This document shows positions 33,541 to 43,361 of a stretch of DNA of 64,000 nucleotides, in pieces. The stretch's first letter is position 1. Every line of letters begins with the position of its first letter. The DNA is taken from NCBI RefSeq assembly GCF_900067135.1, contig NZ_FJUR01000001.1:2359501-2423500 (forward strand), in the 5' to 3' direction. The notes under the pieces are model-generated. The model made no database searches. It saw nothing but the letters and a program-made list of their open reading frames with translations, and was not told the DNA's origin. Source of the DNA: Rhizobium sp. 9140 (GTDB lineage Bacteria > Pseudomonadota > Alphaproteobacteria > Rhizobiales > Rhizobiaceae). Position numbers and translations under genes: made by a program.

Positions 33541-34638
33541 TCAGCGAGCGTTGCGTTTGGCATGCGCGATGATGGCGGATGAGGTCAAAGCCTGCGGATC
33601 GACCATGATGGCATCGAACGCGGTTTCCGAGGCGCTGACGCGCGCTTCCACGTAGGCCGCGGCATACAGAATGCCGTTACCCGGCTTGCCGTAACTGCCT
33701 GGTCGTTCTGCGGGAATGGGGCCGATGTCCGGCAACGTCACGAAAGCCTCCAGGGCCTCCATGGCGCCCGGCGCGCGCAGGACATGTTGCGTCTCGGCAA
33801 GGGCCGTTATCGATGATGCGTTGTCGAGCGAAGGGTTTGCAGACGGCGCCGCCTGATTGCGCGCCGCTTGCGGCACGGGCGCCTTGGCCGGAACTGAAAC
33901 CGTTCCAAGATCCGAAGATCCGAGGTTCTTCATCTGTCGCGACAGAGGTTCGTTTGAAGCGACCATGACGCCGGACGCGATCTGTCCTTCCGGAGAGATA
34001 CCAGGCACGCGGCTACCTTTGGCCGCATAGGACGCCATGAGATAGGGCATGTCGTTGCCTTCGAGCGGCGCACGGCCCACATACTGCACCCGTACCTGCG
34101 CGCTACCCTTGCGCTTGATGTCCAGGAGATCGGCCGTCTTGGAGGAGACGTCGATGATACGCCCGTACTCGTACGGGCCACGATCGTTTACGCGAACAAT
34201 GACCGAAGACCCGTTTTCGACATTCGTCACGCGGGCATAGCTGGGAAGGGGAAAAGTCGGATGGGCAGCAGAGAGATGCGCTGTATCGTAAACTTCGCCG
34301 TTAGCGGTCAAACGACCGTGGAACGCAGATCCATACCAGGAGGAAACGCCGACCTTGTTGTAGCCGAAGTCTTCCTTCGGCGTGTACCACTTGTCCTTGA
34401 CCTTGTAGGGCTTGCCGACCTGATAACGCCCGCCGCCCTTCGGAATGTTCTTGCCTTCGGCGACGCGGGGGCTCGCCTTGACGCCATAGACCGACTCCGG
34501 AAAATACTCTTTGCTCCGCTTCTTCGGAGCCTCGACCTGCGCCGTGGTTCCGCAGGACGTCAGCGCCAGGCAAATCGCGGGAACGGCCACAAAGCCTGCG
34601 CCTCTCGCAAGGAAACGTGCGTATTGTCTGAAAGTCAT
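33541..34638 (-). CDS. rlpA: RlpA-family septal ring lipoprotein
   Basis: The 365-residue lipoprotein has a signal and lipobox ending LALTSC, then a double-psi beta-barrel domain: GVSSWYGSAFHGRLTANGE, TFPLPSYARVTN and VRVNDRGPYEYGRIIDVS. RlpA proteins cut naked glycan strands at the septum. No SPOR domain is obvious at the C-terminus. ATG 34638 gives a proper signal peptide. It lies just upstream of the altered DacA, which links the pair to the cell wall. Confidence 0.9.
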   Translation of the reverse strand: MTFRQYARFLARGAGFVAVPAICLALTSCGTTAQVEAPKKRSKEYFPESVYGVKASPRVAEGKNIPKGGGRYQVGKPYKVKDKWYTPKEDFGYNKVGVSSWYGSAFHGRLTANGEVYDTAHLSAAHPTFPLPSYARVTNVENGSSVIVRVNDRGPYEYGRIIDVSSKTADLLDIKRKGSAQVRVQYVGRAPLEGNDMPYLMASYAAKGSRVPGISPEGQIASGVMVASNEPLSRQMKNLGSSDLGTVSVPAKAPVPQAARNQAAPSANPSLDNASSITALAETQHVLRAPGAMEALEAFVTLPDIGPIPAERPGSYGKPGNGILYAAAYVEARVSASETAFDAIMVDPQALTSSAIIAHAKRNAR

Positions 34639-34837
34639 CTGTCCCACATTGCCGTTTGTCTGACGAAACCGGAACGCCTGAGCCCCTTGCAGGCGCGTCG
34701 ATCGTACCAAAAAGATACAGTCGTCAAAAATGACAGCAACGTGGCATAAATGCGAACACAGGGTTCGCACACGTCACGGAATTGGTTTTTATGGTTAATG
34801 CTTGGTTACGGTCAACCAACCCTGATGGCAGGCGATC

Positions 34838-35107
34838 TCAGCAGACATATTCGATTACGGTGTAATTCACGCCGACGATCCGGCCCCGCATATCACGTAC
34901 GAAGGAAGGAATGTACTGCTCCTCCGGCGGAACACAGAGGTCCCCGGTCCGGTCGTTGGCAATGCTCCCCTTTAGCGTCGAATAGTCGAGGTTTGCCACG
35001 ACGATACCCCCACTCGGGTAAGACGACGGATCGCCAAGCGCGGCAATTGCCGGTTGAGAAACAGCAATACCAACGCCAAAAACTGCGCAAATTAAAGCGT
35101 TCCGCAT
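34838..35107 (-). CDS. Small exported protein of unknown function
   Basis: The 89-residue protein has a clear signal peptide (cut near AIA) and a polar mature part that starts LGDPSSYPSGGIVV and ends with Cys. Ribosome site CGGAG precedes ATG 35107. A GGAAC-N16-TGTT element lies at 35169-35145. No family recognised. Confidence 0.65.
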   Translation of the reverse strand: MRNALICAVFGVGIAVSQPAIAALGDPSSYPSGGIVVANLDYSTLKGSIANDRTGDLCVPPEEQYIPSFVRDMRGRIVGVNYTVIEYVC

Positions 35108-35144
35108 CTTTCGATCTCCGTTACGGCGGGTTATCTGCTTTTGG

Positions 35145-35169
35145 AACACCTCCAATCTTTCTTTGTTCC
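35145..35169 (-). promoter_or_regulatory. EcfG-like promoter (imperfect -10)
   Basis: Minus strand GGAAC (35169-35165), 16 bases, TGTT (35148-35145). One base differs from the CGTT consensus. The site is also an inverted repeat (GGAACA facing TGTTCC), so it could be an operator instead. Confidence 0.35.
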
Positions 35170-35309
35170 AAACCTTAGTGCCAATAGTGTTTGGATGGAC
35201 CGTGCAGCGGCTCCCCCGCGGCCCATGTCGACAGCTGCCTAAACCCCGAGTTGACGACCCGCCCTCCAACCGCTAATCCAACCAAACCCTCGCAAGGCGA
35301 AAAGCCTCA

Positions 35310-35399
35310 GGAAGAGTGTCCGAGTGGTTTAAGGAACCGGTCTTGAAAACCGGCGTGCGGGAGACCGTACCGTGGGTTCGAATCCCACCTCTTCCGCCA
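35310..35399 (+). tRNA. tRNA-Ser (TGA)
   Basis: The 90-base gene has acceptor GGAAGAG with CTCTTCC, a long variable arm typical of tRNA-Ser, anticodon loop CTTGAAA with TGA, GGTTCGAATCC T-arm and encoded GCCA. Confidence 0.95.
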
Positions 35400-35525
35400 G
35401 CGCGGGAAACTTCAATTGTGAAACTGGTTGGATCCAAGAAAAGTACCGAAATCGGATCGAACCTCTTGCGCTTCGTCTAGGATGATTCTAAACGCTGGCC
35501 ACGGTTCGTTAATTCGACCCGATGA

Positions 35526-35599
35526 GGCCTCGTGGCGGAGTGGTGACGCAGAGGACTGCAAATCCTTGCACCCCGGTTCAATTCCGGGCGAGGCCTCCA
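35526..35599 (+). tRNA. tRNA-Cys (GCA)
   Basis: Acceptor GGCCTCG pairs with CGAGGCC, anticodon loop CTGCAAA gives GCA, T-arm GGTTCAATTCC, discriminator T and encoded CCA. Length 74. Confidence 0.95.
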
Positions 35600-35858
35600 A
35601 CGCACCTTTCATGCACCTGTAACGGCCTGAAAATGCCTGCAGTTTCTTAGGTGTGGCAATCTGGCCGCTTAAAGCTCCGTTACACGGAAATGCGGTGTGG
35701 CGATCCGTTTACTTTCTGCCCTCTCATTGCAAGACCACTCCTGGGCCTAGCTCGATACCAGCGGTGGCTCGGGCTACGCAGTGTTCGCTTGGCGAACAGC
35801 AGCATACTCGGCCATCGCTCGCCGTCTTCCACCTGAACACTATGGTCTAGTGTGATCT

Positions 35859-36233
35859 TCAACGACACGCACGGTGGACGCAGCGTATTTGTTCTGGCAA
35901 AAGGGGCTCGGACGCGACTGCCGTTAATTCAAGAACGGGGTCGGGCGACAGATTGACGTCACGTCGTTGCCACGAGATCACGGCGGCCGTCCAGTTTGCA
36001 TTCTCCGAACGTAGGCGAGCGCTGCCAGTCAGTGGAACGCCGCAGATTTCGAAATGAATGCGCTGCGCAATCTTTACATCTGTTTGGCGTGCAAGATAAC
36101 GGCCGAACTGCTGCATGAATGATGGTGAGAACGCGCATTCGGAAATTGCAGCACGTTTGAACAGCGCTCGTCTGTTTATCAAACGTCCACAATCCAGTTG
36201 AATCCGACAAGAGACTCGGTAATATCCCTTCAT
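35859..36233 (-). CDS. Hypothetical protein in tRNA-flanked region
   Basis: The 124-residue frame starts at ATG 36233 (a TTG lies 6 bases upstream). It contains YYRVSCRIQLDCGRLI, QFGRYLARQTDVKIAQRI and FEICGVPLTG, which look protein-like, perhaps a PilZ-type regulatory barrel, but I cannot name the family. The ribosome site is weak. It may be a real small gene or a worn remnant. Confidence 0.4.
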   Translation of the reverse strand: MKGYYRVSCRIQLDCGRLINRRALFKRAAISECAFSPSFMQQFGRYLARQTDVKIAQRIHFEICGVPLTGSARLRSENANWTAAVISWQRRDVNLSPDPVLELTAVASEPLLPEQIRCVHRACR

Positions 36234-36274
36234 CGTCAATCCATTGGCGACATATTAGATTTACGGGGGGAACA

Positions 36275-36607
36275 ATGAAAATCACTACGACAGGCGCGAT
36301 TATCATCAGCGCCATTTTTATGTCCGGGGCAGCGCAGGCCGAGGATCTTGTGTTCACATTGAAGAACAGCACGACATCCGTTCTCACGCGATTCTACACG
36401 TCACCTGTCGGTGTTAGTGATTGGGAGGGAGACGTGTTCGGCGAGCAGGTTCTCAATCCCGGTGAGACAATCGAGCTCACGATTGCAGACGGTAGAGACG
36501 TTTGTAACTACGACATGCGTTTCGAATTCGAAGAGGGTTCAGATCTCGCAACGACGGAGGACAAGCAAAATTTATGCGAAATGGGGTCCTACACCATCCA
36601 CGAATGA
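36275..36607 (+). CDS. Small exported protein
   Basis: The 110-residue protein has a signal peptide ending AAQA and a mature part with LKNSTTSVLTRFYTSPVG, VLNPGETIELTI and a Cys pair (C75 in DVCNYD, C101 in NLCEMG). I recall similar small periplasmic proteins from alphaproteobacteria with an FYxSPxxxxDW motif; their role is unknown. A GGGGGAAC ribosome site precedes the ATG. Confidence 0.7.
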   Translation: MKITTTGAIIISAIFMSGAAQAEDLVFTLKNSTTSVLTRFYTSPVGVSDWEGDVFGEQVLNPGETIELTIADGRDVCNYDMRFEFEEGSDLATTEDKQNLCEMGSYTIHE

Positions 36608-36669
36608 TGAGCCCGATGTTCGAATAACGCCTTTAATATATCGGAGTAGCTGGCCGACATGCCCGGATA

Positions 36670-36792
36670 TTACAGCGAGCTAGCTGCTCCGACAGTCGTC
36701 AACAGGACACTGTTTCCCAGATCGTTGTTTGCATATTTGATCACAAGTATACTGAGGACGGATGCAAGCATCCCGACAAAAATCATTCTCAT
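36670..36792 (-). CDS. Tiny membrane protein (40 residues)
   Basis: From ATG 36792, with AAGGACG nine bases upstream, the frame reads one membrane helix (MRMIFVGMLASVLSILVI) and a short polar tail, then a stop. It converges with the 110-residue exported protein gene. Found by direct reading; there is no homology evidence. Confidence 0.45.
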   Translation of the reverse strand: MRMIFVGMLASVLSILVIKYANNDLGNSVLLTTVGAASSL

Positions 36793-37647
36793 AATGACGT
36801 CCTTATCGCATAAGAATGCGCGTTTCTCGTAAATAGGCTGTAAGCAACACCAAAAAAAGCGAATTGAAATCTCTAACCCGACCGTAATTCGGCAAGGCAG
36901 AGATTTGATTGGTTTTTACCTGCCACCGCTTCACCCGGACTAGAAAACCAAGTAGTTTCTGTGTCGGCTACAAACAGTCTTTTGCCAAATCCGGAACTTC
37001 GTCTGGGGTTGTGCATACTCACAACATCGCACCTCCCACAAAGCCACCTTCCTAAAGGTCAAAAATGACTGCCCGAAATATTTGCAATATTCCAGACATG
37101 CTCGCCTCCGCTGTGTTCACCCGGTAAACGCCGGCCTGTCCATGCAGTTCCATAGACTTTCACGTGCAGATATCGTTAAAGCTGGCAAGCCTCAGAACTG
37201 AACGCGTTCCGCCTAATTGTTTACGAACAGGACGACAGGTGGCGCAAATTTCCGGCCGGTTGGTAACTTAATAAATGACGAAGATTTGCTCAGATCTCAC
37301 ACCACGAGATTTCATGAGCCACCAATGACCCCTTCGTCATCCCCTACTGGATGCGGCATCCAGCGACGTCACGTCCGCGCGCTCAAACGTGTCTCCTCAT
37401 CTCACGGACGTCAGGTAGCCAAGCTCCGGCTCAAGGCCGGACTGACAAGGAGGCTGATGGCTCAACCCTCAAATCTTCCATTTGCAAAATGTGACGGTTA
37501 CGATTTTGTCTGTTGTCGCCGGGACAGTCATCAACCAGGACCGTGGAAAACCTGAACCTTAACAAGCACGCTGCAAAAGCTCCATATGCAGGAACCTAAG
37601 GACAACAAGACTTCGATCAATCCTCCCGATGGCGACGTCCTCGCCTC
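36793..37647. other. Gene-poor region between tRNA block and lexA
   Basis: About 850 bases of lower GC with no gene I can support. A 112-codon plus frame at 37217-37555 has mixed composition and no ribosome site, so I leave it out. No tRNA, integrase, or CRISPR-like repeat was seen. A small RNA or remnants of an integrated element could be here. Confidence 0.4.
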
Positions 37648-38364
37648 TTACTGGTAACGGCGAATCAAGCCGACGAGCTTTCCCTGCACCTTCACGCGTT
37701 CTGGGCCGAAAATTCGTGTCTCATACGCTGGATTGGCTGCTTCAAGAGCAACAGAGGCGCCCTTGCGGCGGAAACGCTTAAGGGTCGCTTCCTCGTCATC
37801 CACGAGGGCAACGACGATCTCACCGGGGCTGGCACTGTTGGCATTCCGGATGATCACGGTGTCACCGTCCAGAATACCCGCTTCGATCATCGAGTCGCCT
37901 CGGACTTCCAAAGCGTAGTGCTCGCCATTGCCGATCATAAAGGCGGGAACGGAGATATCGTGCGTATTGTTCTGGATGGCGGAAATCGGGACGCCCGCGG
38001 CAATGCGCCCCATCACCGGAACCGACACGCTATTGTCGTTGCCAACCTCAGCCGCTGACTTCAGCGCATTGTCAGGTGCGGAGCTTCCCCTGCTTCCTTG
38101 GATCACGCTCGGCGAAAAACCGCGCTTGGGCGGGACTGCCGCCAGATACGCGTCAGGCAGCTTGATGACCTCAAGCGCTCGTGCCCGGTTGGGCAGGCGC
38201 CGGATGAATCCGCGCTCTTCAAGGGCCGTGATCAGCCGGTGAATGCCGGACTTGGACGCGAGATCCAGTGCATCCTTCATTTCATCGAATGAGGGGGGAA
38301 CACCCGATTCCTTCATGCGCTCATGAATGAAAATCAACAGTTCCTGTTGCTTGCGGGTCAGCAT
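37648..38364 (-). CDS. lexA: LexA repressor
   Basis: The 238-residue SOS repressor has a winged helix N-terminus ([20 protein letters not shown], 2-21), cleavage site A123-G124, catalytic S158 in EVRGDSM and K196 in ATLKRF. ATG 38364 is the proper start. A GTTC-N7-GTTC box at 38413-38427, about 50 bases upstream, fits autorepression. Confidence 0.97.
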   Translation of the reverse strand: MLTRKQQELLIFIHERMKESGVPPSFDEMKDALDLASKSGIHRLITALEERGFIRRLPNRARALEVIKLPDAYLAAVPPKRGFSPSVIQGSRGSSAPDNALKSAAEVGNDNSVSVPVMGRIAAGVPISAIQNNTHDISVPAFMIGNGEHYALEVRGDSMIEAGILDGDTVIIRNANSASPGEIVVALVDDEEATLKRFRRKGASVALEAANPAYETRIFGPERVKVQGKLVGLIRRYQ

Positions 38365-38412
38365 AATCAATCGACTCCAGAGTCACGAAACAAAGCAAGA
38401 ACAGTGTTATAT

Positions 38413-38427
38413 GTTCCTCATGTGTTC
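38413..38427. promoter_or_regulatory. LexA (SOS) box of lexA
   Basis: GTTC, 7 bases, GTTC: the alphaproteobacterial SOS box. It lies in the lexA promoter region. Confidence 0.88.
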
Positions 38428-38636
38428 TGCAAGTGGCATTGTGGTTAAACCACATCTGGAAGGATCAACAGCGGGCGCTCGTCGTAAGCGTTGCTTTTGA
38501 ACTCCACGAAAAGAGGAACTGTTGGCGACGCACAACCTCCCTCAGCTTCACAATAGCAACGCCGCCATGAGCTTACCCATGACGGCGCGAAAGAGACATC
38601 GAATTTAGGTATCAACCCGCGGCAACCTTGCGCGAA

Positions 38637-39173
38637 TCAGAACGGGATATCGTCATCCAGGTCGCGAGAGAAGCCGCCGCTTGATCCGCCGGTGCTACCC
38701 GATCGGGCACCCGAGGACTGGGCGGGGCGATCGTAATCGTCGCCGTAGTTTGCCCCACCGCTTCCGCCACCATATTCCGAGCTGCCACGGCTTCCGCCAC
38801 CGCCACCGCTGCCTCCACCATCGCGACCGTCAAGCATCGTCAGCGTCGAGTTGAAGCCCTGGAGCACCACTTCCGTGGAGTAACGGTCGTTTCCGTCCTT
38901 GTCCTGCCACTTGCGGGTCTGCAGCGCACCCTCCAGATACAGCTTGGCGCCCTTCTTTACATATTGCTCTACGACCTTGCATAGGCCTTCGTTGAAGACC
39001 ACGACGGTGTGCCACTCCGTTTTCTCGCGCCGCTCACCGGAGTTCCGGTCACGCCAGCTTTCGGATGTCGCGATGCGCAGGTTTGCGATCGGCTTGCCAT
39101 CCTGTGTCCGCCGAATCTCCGGGTCCGCCCCGACGTTGCCGATGAGGATCACCTTGTTGACGCTACCAGCCAT
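38637..39173 (-). CDS. ssb: Single-stranded DNA-binding protein
   Basis: The 178-residue protein has the OB fold (NKVILIGNVGADPEIRRTQDG to about residue 110), a Gly/Ser-rich linker and the conserved acidic tail DLDDDIPF that recruits repair partners. It is divergent from uvrA across a region with a LexA box, the classic ssb-uvrA arrangement. Confidence 0.97.
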   Translation of the reverse strand: MAGSVNKVILIGNVGADPEIRRTQDGKPIANLRIATSESWRDRNSGERREKTEWHTVVVFNEGLCKVVEQYVKKGAKLYLEGALQTRKWQDKDGNDRYSTEVVLQGFNSTLTMLDGRDGGGSGGGGGSRGSSEYGGGSGGANYGDDYDRPAQSSGARSGSTGGSSGGFSRDLDDDIPF

Positions 39174-39288
39174 CTTTTTCCCTGTCTCCTAAAAGCGGCT
39201 CAACGATCCGCATCGTGTGCCAAGTCTACGCTGTTGAACGCGGCATTTCGCCCTCGGCCAGCAGCAATCCACAACAGTTTACAAATTT

Positions 39289-39303
39289 GTTCTTTATTTG
39301 TTC
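39289..39303. promoter_or_regulatory. LexA (SOS) box between ssb and uvrA
   Basis: GTTC, TTTATTT, GTTC is an exact alphaproteobacterial SOS box. It could control uvrA, ssb or both, since the genes diverge from here. Confidence 0.88.
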
Positions 39304-39492
39304 TATGTCTTGGGTATGATCCTGTCAAGCGAGGCCTTTCCAGGCCGCAGAGGGGATCACAGACTGGGGTTTGTTGTGACAACAGACAGCGGTTCACCGC
39401 GACAAAGGAATAGCGGTTTCCCGAAAACACGCCTCGACATATGAAGTAATGATCTTAAGTAAGGGCTTCGTCCCCAAGCAGAGCGTCCGACC

Positions 39493-42414
39493 ATGAGCGA
39501 ATTCAAGACCATTTCGATCCGCGGTGCGCGGGAGCACAATCTGAAGGGCGTCGATCTCGATCTGCCGCGCAACAAGCTGATCGTGATGACGGGCCTCTCC
39601 GGCTCCGGGAAGTCGTCGCTCGCATTCGATACGATCTATGCCGAAGGGCAGCGCCGCTACGTCGAGAGCCTTTCGGCCTATGCCCGACAGTTCCTCGAGA
39701 TGATGCAGAAGCCGGACGTCGATTTGATCGAAGGCCTGTCGCCGGCGATTTCCATCGAGCAGAAGACGACGTCGAAAAATCCGCGCTCGACGGTGGGAAC
39801 GGTCACCGAGATTTACGACTACATGCGCCTTTTGTTTGCGCGCGTTGGCGTGCCCTATTCGCCGGCGACAGGTCTGCCGATCGAGAGCCAGACGGTCAGT
39901 CAGATGGTCGATCGCGTTCTAGGGATGGAGGAAGGTGCGCGCCTATACATTCTCGCGCCGATGATCCGAGGGCGAAAGGGCGAGTACAAGAAAGAACTCG
40001 CGGAGCTCATGAAGAAGGGCTTTCAGCGCGTCAAGGTGGATGGTCAGTTCTACGAGATTGCCGATGTTCCCGCGCTCGACAAGAAGTACAAGCATGACAT
40101 CGATGTGGTCGTCGACAGATTGGTGGTGCGCGGCGATATCGCGGCAAGACTTGCGGACAGTCTGGAGACCTCACTGCGGCTTGCGGATGGCTTGGCGATT
40201 GCGGAATTTGCCGACAAGCCGCTGCCGGAGAAGGAGACATCCGCCGGCGGTTCCGCCAACAAATCGCTGAACGAGACGCATGAGCGCGTGCTGTTCTCGG
40301 AAAAGTTTGCCTGCCCCGTTTCCGGCTTCACGATTTCGGAGATCGAGCCCCGACTGTTTTCGTTCAACAATCCCTTCGGCGCCTGCCCGACCTGCGATGG
40401 TCTCGGCAGCCAGCAGAAGATCGATGAGGCGCTGATCGTGCCGGAGCATGATCGAACGCTGAAGAACGGTGCGATCGCCCCCTGGGCCAAATCCTCCTCC
40501 CCCTATTACAATCAAACTTTGGAAGCGCTCGGCAGGGCGTTTAACTTCAAGTTGAGCAACACTTGGGCTGAACTGTCGGACTCTGCGAAGAAGGCGATCC
40601 TGCGCGGCACGGACGACAAGATCGTCTTTCAATATGCGGACGGCGCGCGCTCCTACAACACCACGAAGACGTTCGAAGGCATCGTTCCCAATCTTGAGCG
40701 GCGCTGGAAGGAAACCGAGTCGGCCTGGGCGCGTGAGGAAATCGAGCGCTATATGTCGGCGGCCCCCTGCCCCGCCTGCAAGGGCTTCAGGCTGAAGCCC
40801 GAAGCGTTGGCGGTCAAGATCGATCGCCTTCATATCGGCGAGGTCACGAACATGTCGATCCGTGTTGCGCGCGACTGGTTCGAGGATCTGCCTGTGCGTC
40901 TGACGGACAAGCAGAACGAGATCGCCGTCCGTATCCTGAAAGAGATCCGTGATCGGCTGCGATTCCTGAACGATGTCGGGCTGGATTATCTGAGCTTGTC
41001 ACGAAATTCCGGGACGCTGTCGGGTGGCGAGAGCCAGCGCATCCGGCTCGCCTCGCAGATCGGTTCCGGCTTGACAGGCGTCCTCTATGTGCTGGACGAA
41101 CCGTCGATCGGGCTGCATCAGCGCGATAATGCCCGGCTGCTTGATACGCTGCGGCATTTGCGCGATATCGGTAATACCGTCATCGTGGTCGAGCATGACG
41201 AGGATGCGATCCTGACGGCGGATTACGTCGTCGATATCGGTCCCGCGGCCGGCATTCATGGCGGACAGGTCGTCGCCTCCGGCACGCCGCAGGAGATCAT
41301 CGATCATCCGACGTCGTTGACCGGCAAGTATCTCTCGGGCGATCTCTCAGTCTTGGTGCCTCCAGAGCGGCGGAAGCCGAAGAAAAAGAAGGAGCTGACG
41401 GTCGTCGGCGCGCGCGGCAACAACCTGAAAAACGTTACCGCGTCTATTCCGCTCGGCGTCTTTACGGCGGTTACCGGCGTTTCCGGCGGCGGCAAGTCCA
41501 CTTTTCTCATCGAAACGCTCTACAAGGCGGCCGCTCGTCGCGTGATGGGCGCGCGGGAGATCCCGGCCGATCACGACCGTATTGACGGGTTCGAGCATAT
41601 CGACAAGGTCATCGACATCGACCAGTCGCCGATCGGCCGCACCCCGCGCTCGAACCCCGCCACCTATACCGGCGCGTTCACCCCCATTCGCGACTGGTTT
41701 TCCGGCCTGCCGGAGGCGAAGGCCCGCGGTTACCAGCCAGGGCGATTCTCCTTCAATGTGAAGGGCGGGCGTTGCGAGGCGTGCCAGGGCGACGGCGTCA
41801 TCAAGATCGAAATGCACTTCCTGCCGGACGTTTATGTGACCTGCGATGTCTGCCATGGCAAACGCTATAATCGCGAAACCCTCGATGTTACCTTCAAGGG
41901 CAAGTCGATCGCCGACGTGCTGGACATGACCGTGGAGGAAGGCGTCGAGTTCTTTGCGGCGGTCCCGGCCGTGCGCGACAAGCTGGTGACGCTCAACGAG
42001 GTTGGACTCGGCTATATTAAGGTCGGGCAGCAGGCCAACACGCTGTCGGGCGGCGAAGCGCAACGCGTGAAACTGGCCAAGGAACTGTCAAAGCGATCGA
42101 CCGGACGAACGCTGTATATTCTGGATGAGCCGACCACCGGCCTGCATTTCCACGATGTGGCAAAACTGTTGGAATTGCTGCACGAACTCGTCAACCAGGG
42201 CAATTCCGTTGTCGTGATCGAGCACAATCTGGAGGTCATCAAAACGGCCGACTGGATCCTCGACTTTGGTCCGGAAGGCGGGGATGGCGGCGGCCAGGTT
42301 GTGGCCGAGGGGACGCCGGAGCAGATCGTCCGGGAAAAGCGCTCTCACACCGGCCACTTCCTGAAGGAGTTGCTCGAGCGCCGCCCGGTCCGCAAGGCCA
42401 TTGCGGCAGAATAG
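39493..42414 (+). CDS. uvrA: UvrABC excinuclease subunit A
   Basis: The 973-residue damage sensor of nucleotide excision repair has two ABC ATPase units: Walker [11 protein letters not shown] near 33-42 and [10 protein letters not shown] near 659-668, signatures LSGGESQRI and LSGGEAQRV, and zinc fingers including CPTCDGLG and CEACQGDG. It is intact. Confidence 0.98.
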   Translation: MSEFKTISIRGAREHNLKGVDLDLPRNKLIVMTGLSGSGKSSLAFDTIYAEGQRRYVESLSAYARQFLEMMQKPDVDLIEGLSPAISIEQKTTSKNPRSTVGTVTEIYDYMRLLFARVGVPYSPATGLPIESQTVSQMVDRVLGMEEGARLYILAPMIRGRKGEYKKELAELMKKGFQRVKVDGQFYEIADVPALDKKYKHDIDVVVDRLVVRGDIAARLADSLETSLRLADGLAIAEFADKPLPEKETSAGGSANKSLNETHERVLFSEKFACPVSGFTISEIEPRLFSFNNPFGACPTCDGLGSQQKIDEALIVPEHDRTLKNGAIAPWAKSSSPYYNQTLEALGRAFNFKLSNTWAELSDSAKKAILRGTDDKIVFQYADGARSYNTTKTFEGIVPNLERRWKETESAWAREEIERYMSAAPCPACKGFRLKPEALAVKIDRLHIGEVTNMSIRVARDWFEDLPVRLTDKQNEIAVRILKEIRDRLRFLNDVGLDYLSLSRNSGTLSGGESQRIRLASQIGSGLTGVLYVLDEPSIGLHQRDNARLLDTLRHLRDIGNTVIVVEHDEDAILTADYVVDIGPAAGIHGGQVVASGTPQEIIDHPTSLTGKYLSGDLSVLVPPERRKPKKKKELTVVGARGNNLKNVTASIPLGVFTAVTGVSGGGKSTFLIETLYKAAARRVMGAREIPADHDRIDGFEHIDKVIDIDQSPIGRTPRSNPATYTGAFTPIRDWFSGLPEAKARGYQPGRFSFNVKGGRCEACQGDGVIKIEMHFLPDVYVTCDVCHGKRYNRETLDVTFKGKSIADVLDMTVEEGVEFFAAVPAVRDKLVTLNEVGLGYIKVGQQANTLSGGEAQRVKLAKELSKRSTGRTLYILDEPTTGLHFHDVAKLLELLHELVNQGNSVVVIEHNLEVIKTADWILDFGPEGGDGGGQVVAEGTPEQIVREKRSHTGHFLKELLERRPVRKAIAAE

Positions 42415-42463
42415 AGCGGGATAGAGCGGGCTGGCCAGGTAACAGTCAGAGGGGATGGGTTGC

Positions 42464-43261
42464 ATGGGTAAGGCGGGTACGATTCGGGTCGGCATCGGCG
42501 GTTGGACGTTCGATCCCTGGGAGGGGACCTTCTACCCAGAGGGACTCGCGAAGAAGCGTCAGCTCGAGTTTGCCGGCAAGGCGCTGAAGGTCATCGAAGT
42601 GAACGGGACGTATTATGGCTCCCAGAAACCCGAGACATTTGCGAAATGGGCATCGGAAGTTCCCGACGGTTTCGTCTTCACGCTGAAGGCGAGCCGTTAT
42701 GCCACGAACAAGAAAGTGCTGGCGGAGGCCGGGGAGTCGATCACGCGGTTCCTGAGCCAGGGGCTATCGGAGTTGGGTGCCAAGCTCGGACCGATCCTCT
42801 GGCAGTTCATGCCGACGAAGAAATTCGATGCTGTGGATTTCGAGGCGTTTCTAAGCCTGCTGCCGGAAACGCAGGATGGGTTGGCGCTGCGCCATGCCGT
42901 GGAGGTTCGCCACAACTCCTTTCAGGTTCCGGAGTTCGTCGAAATGGCCCGCCGGCATAACGTTGCCATCGTCTGTGCGGATCACGCCGAGTATCCGCTG
43001 ATCGCCGACGTGACGGCCGACTTCGTCTATGCCCGTTTGCAGACCGGTAGCGATGATGTCGAAACCTGCTACGACCAGAAACGCCTGGCAGACTGGGAAA
43101 CGCGTCTCAATACTTGGAGATCTGGGGGCGTGGCCGACGGGCTTCCCTTGCTGGCTGACCCGCTGCCGAAACAGCCTCGCGACGTCTTCGCCTTTTTCAT
43201 TCATGAGGGGAAGGTCAATGCCCCGAACGGGGCGATAGCACTTCAGAAGCGGTTCGAATAG
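42464..43261 (+). CDS. DUF72 family protein (YecE-like)
   Basis: The 265-residue TIM-barrel-like protein has the family start IRVGIGGWTFDPWEGTFYP and EVNGTYYG, FTLKASRYATN and the C-terminal DVFAFFIHEGK. Its activity is unknown. ATG 42464 is chosen over 42455 because AGAGGGG is better spaced. Confidence 0.87.
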   Translation: MGKAGTIRVGIGGWTFDPWEGTFYPEGLAKKRQLEFAGKALKVIEVNGTYYGSQKPETFAKWASEVPDGFVFTLKASRYATNKKVLAEAGESITRFLSQGLSELGAKLGPILWQFMPTKKFDAVDFEAFLSLLPETQDGLALRHAVEVRHNSFQVPEFVEMARRHNVAIVCADHAEYPLIADVTADFVYARLQTGSDDVETCYDQKRLADWETRLNTWRSGGVADGLPLLADPLPKQPRDVFAFFIHEGKVNAPNGAIALQKRFE

Positions 43262-43361
43262 CGAAGTTGGAGCCGCGCAGATATTGAGCTACTGGATCAT
43301 CTGTCACATTATGATGATCTTGCAAAGCACAGATTTCTTAGAGTTATACGGTTTTTGAAAT

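Noticed and set aside
35651-35868. Overlapping short frames of about 60 codons after tRNA-Cys
   Set aside because: Frames on both strands cover the same bases with no ribosome site or motif.
37217-37555. 112-codon plus-strand frame before lexA
   Set aside because: No ribosome site, mixed composition and no recognisable pattern.
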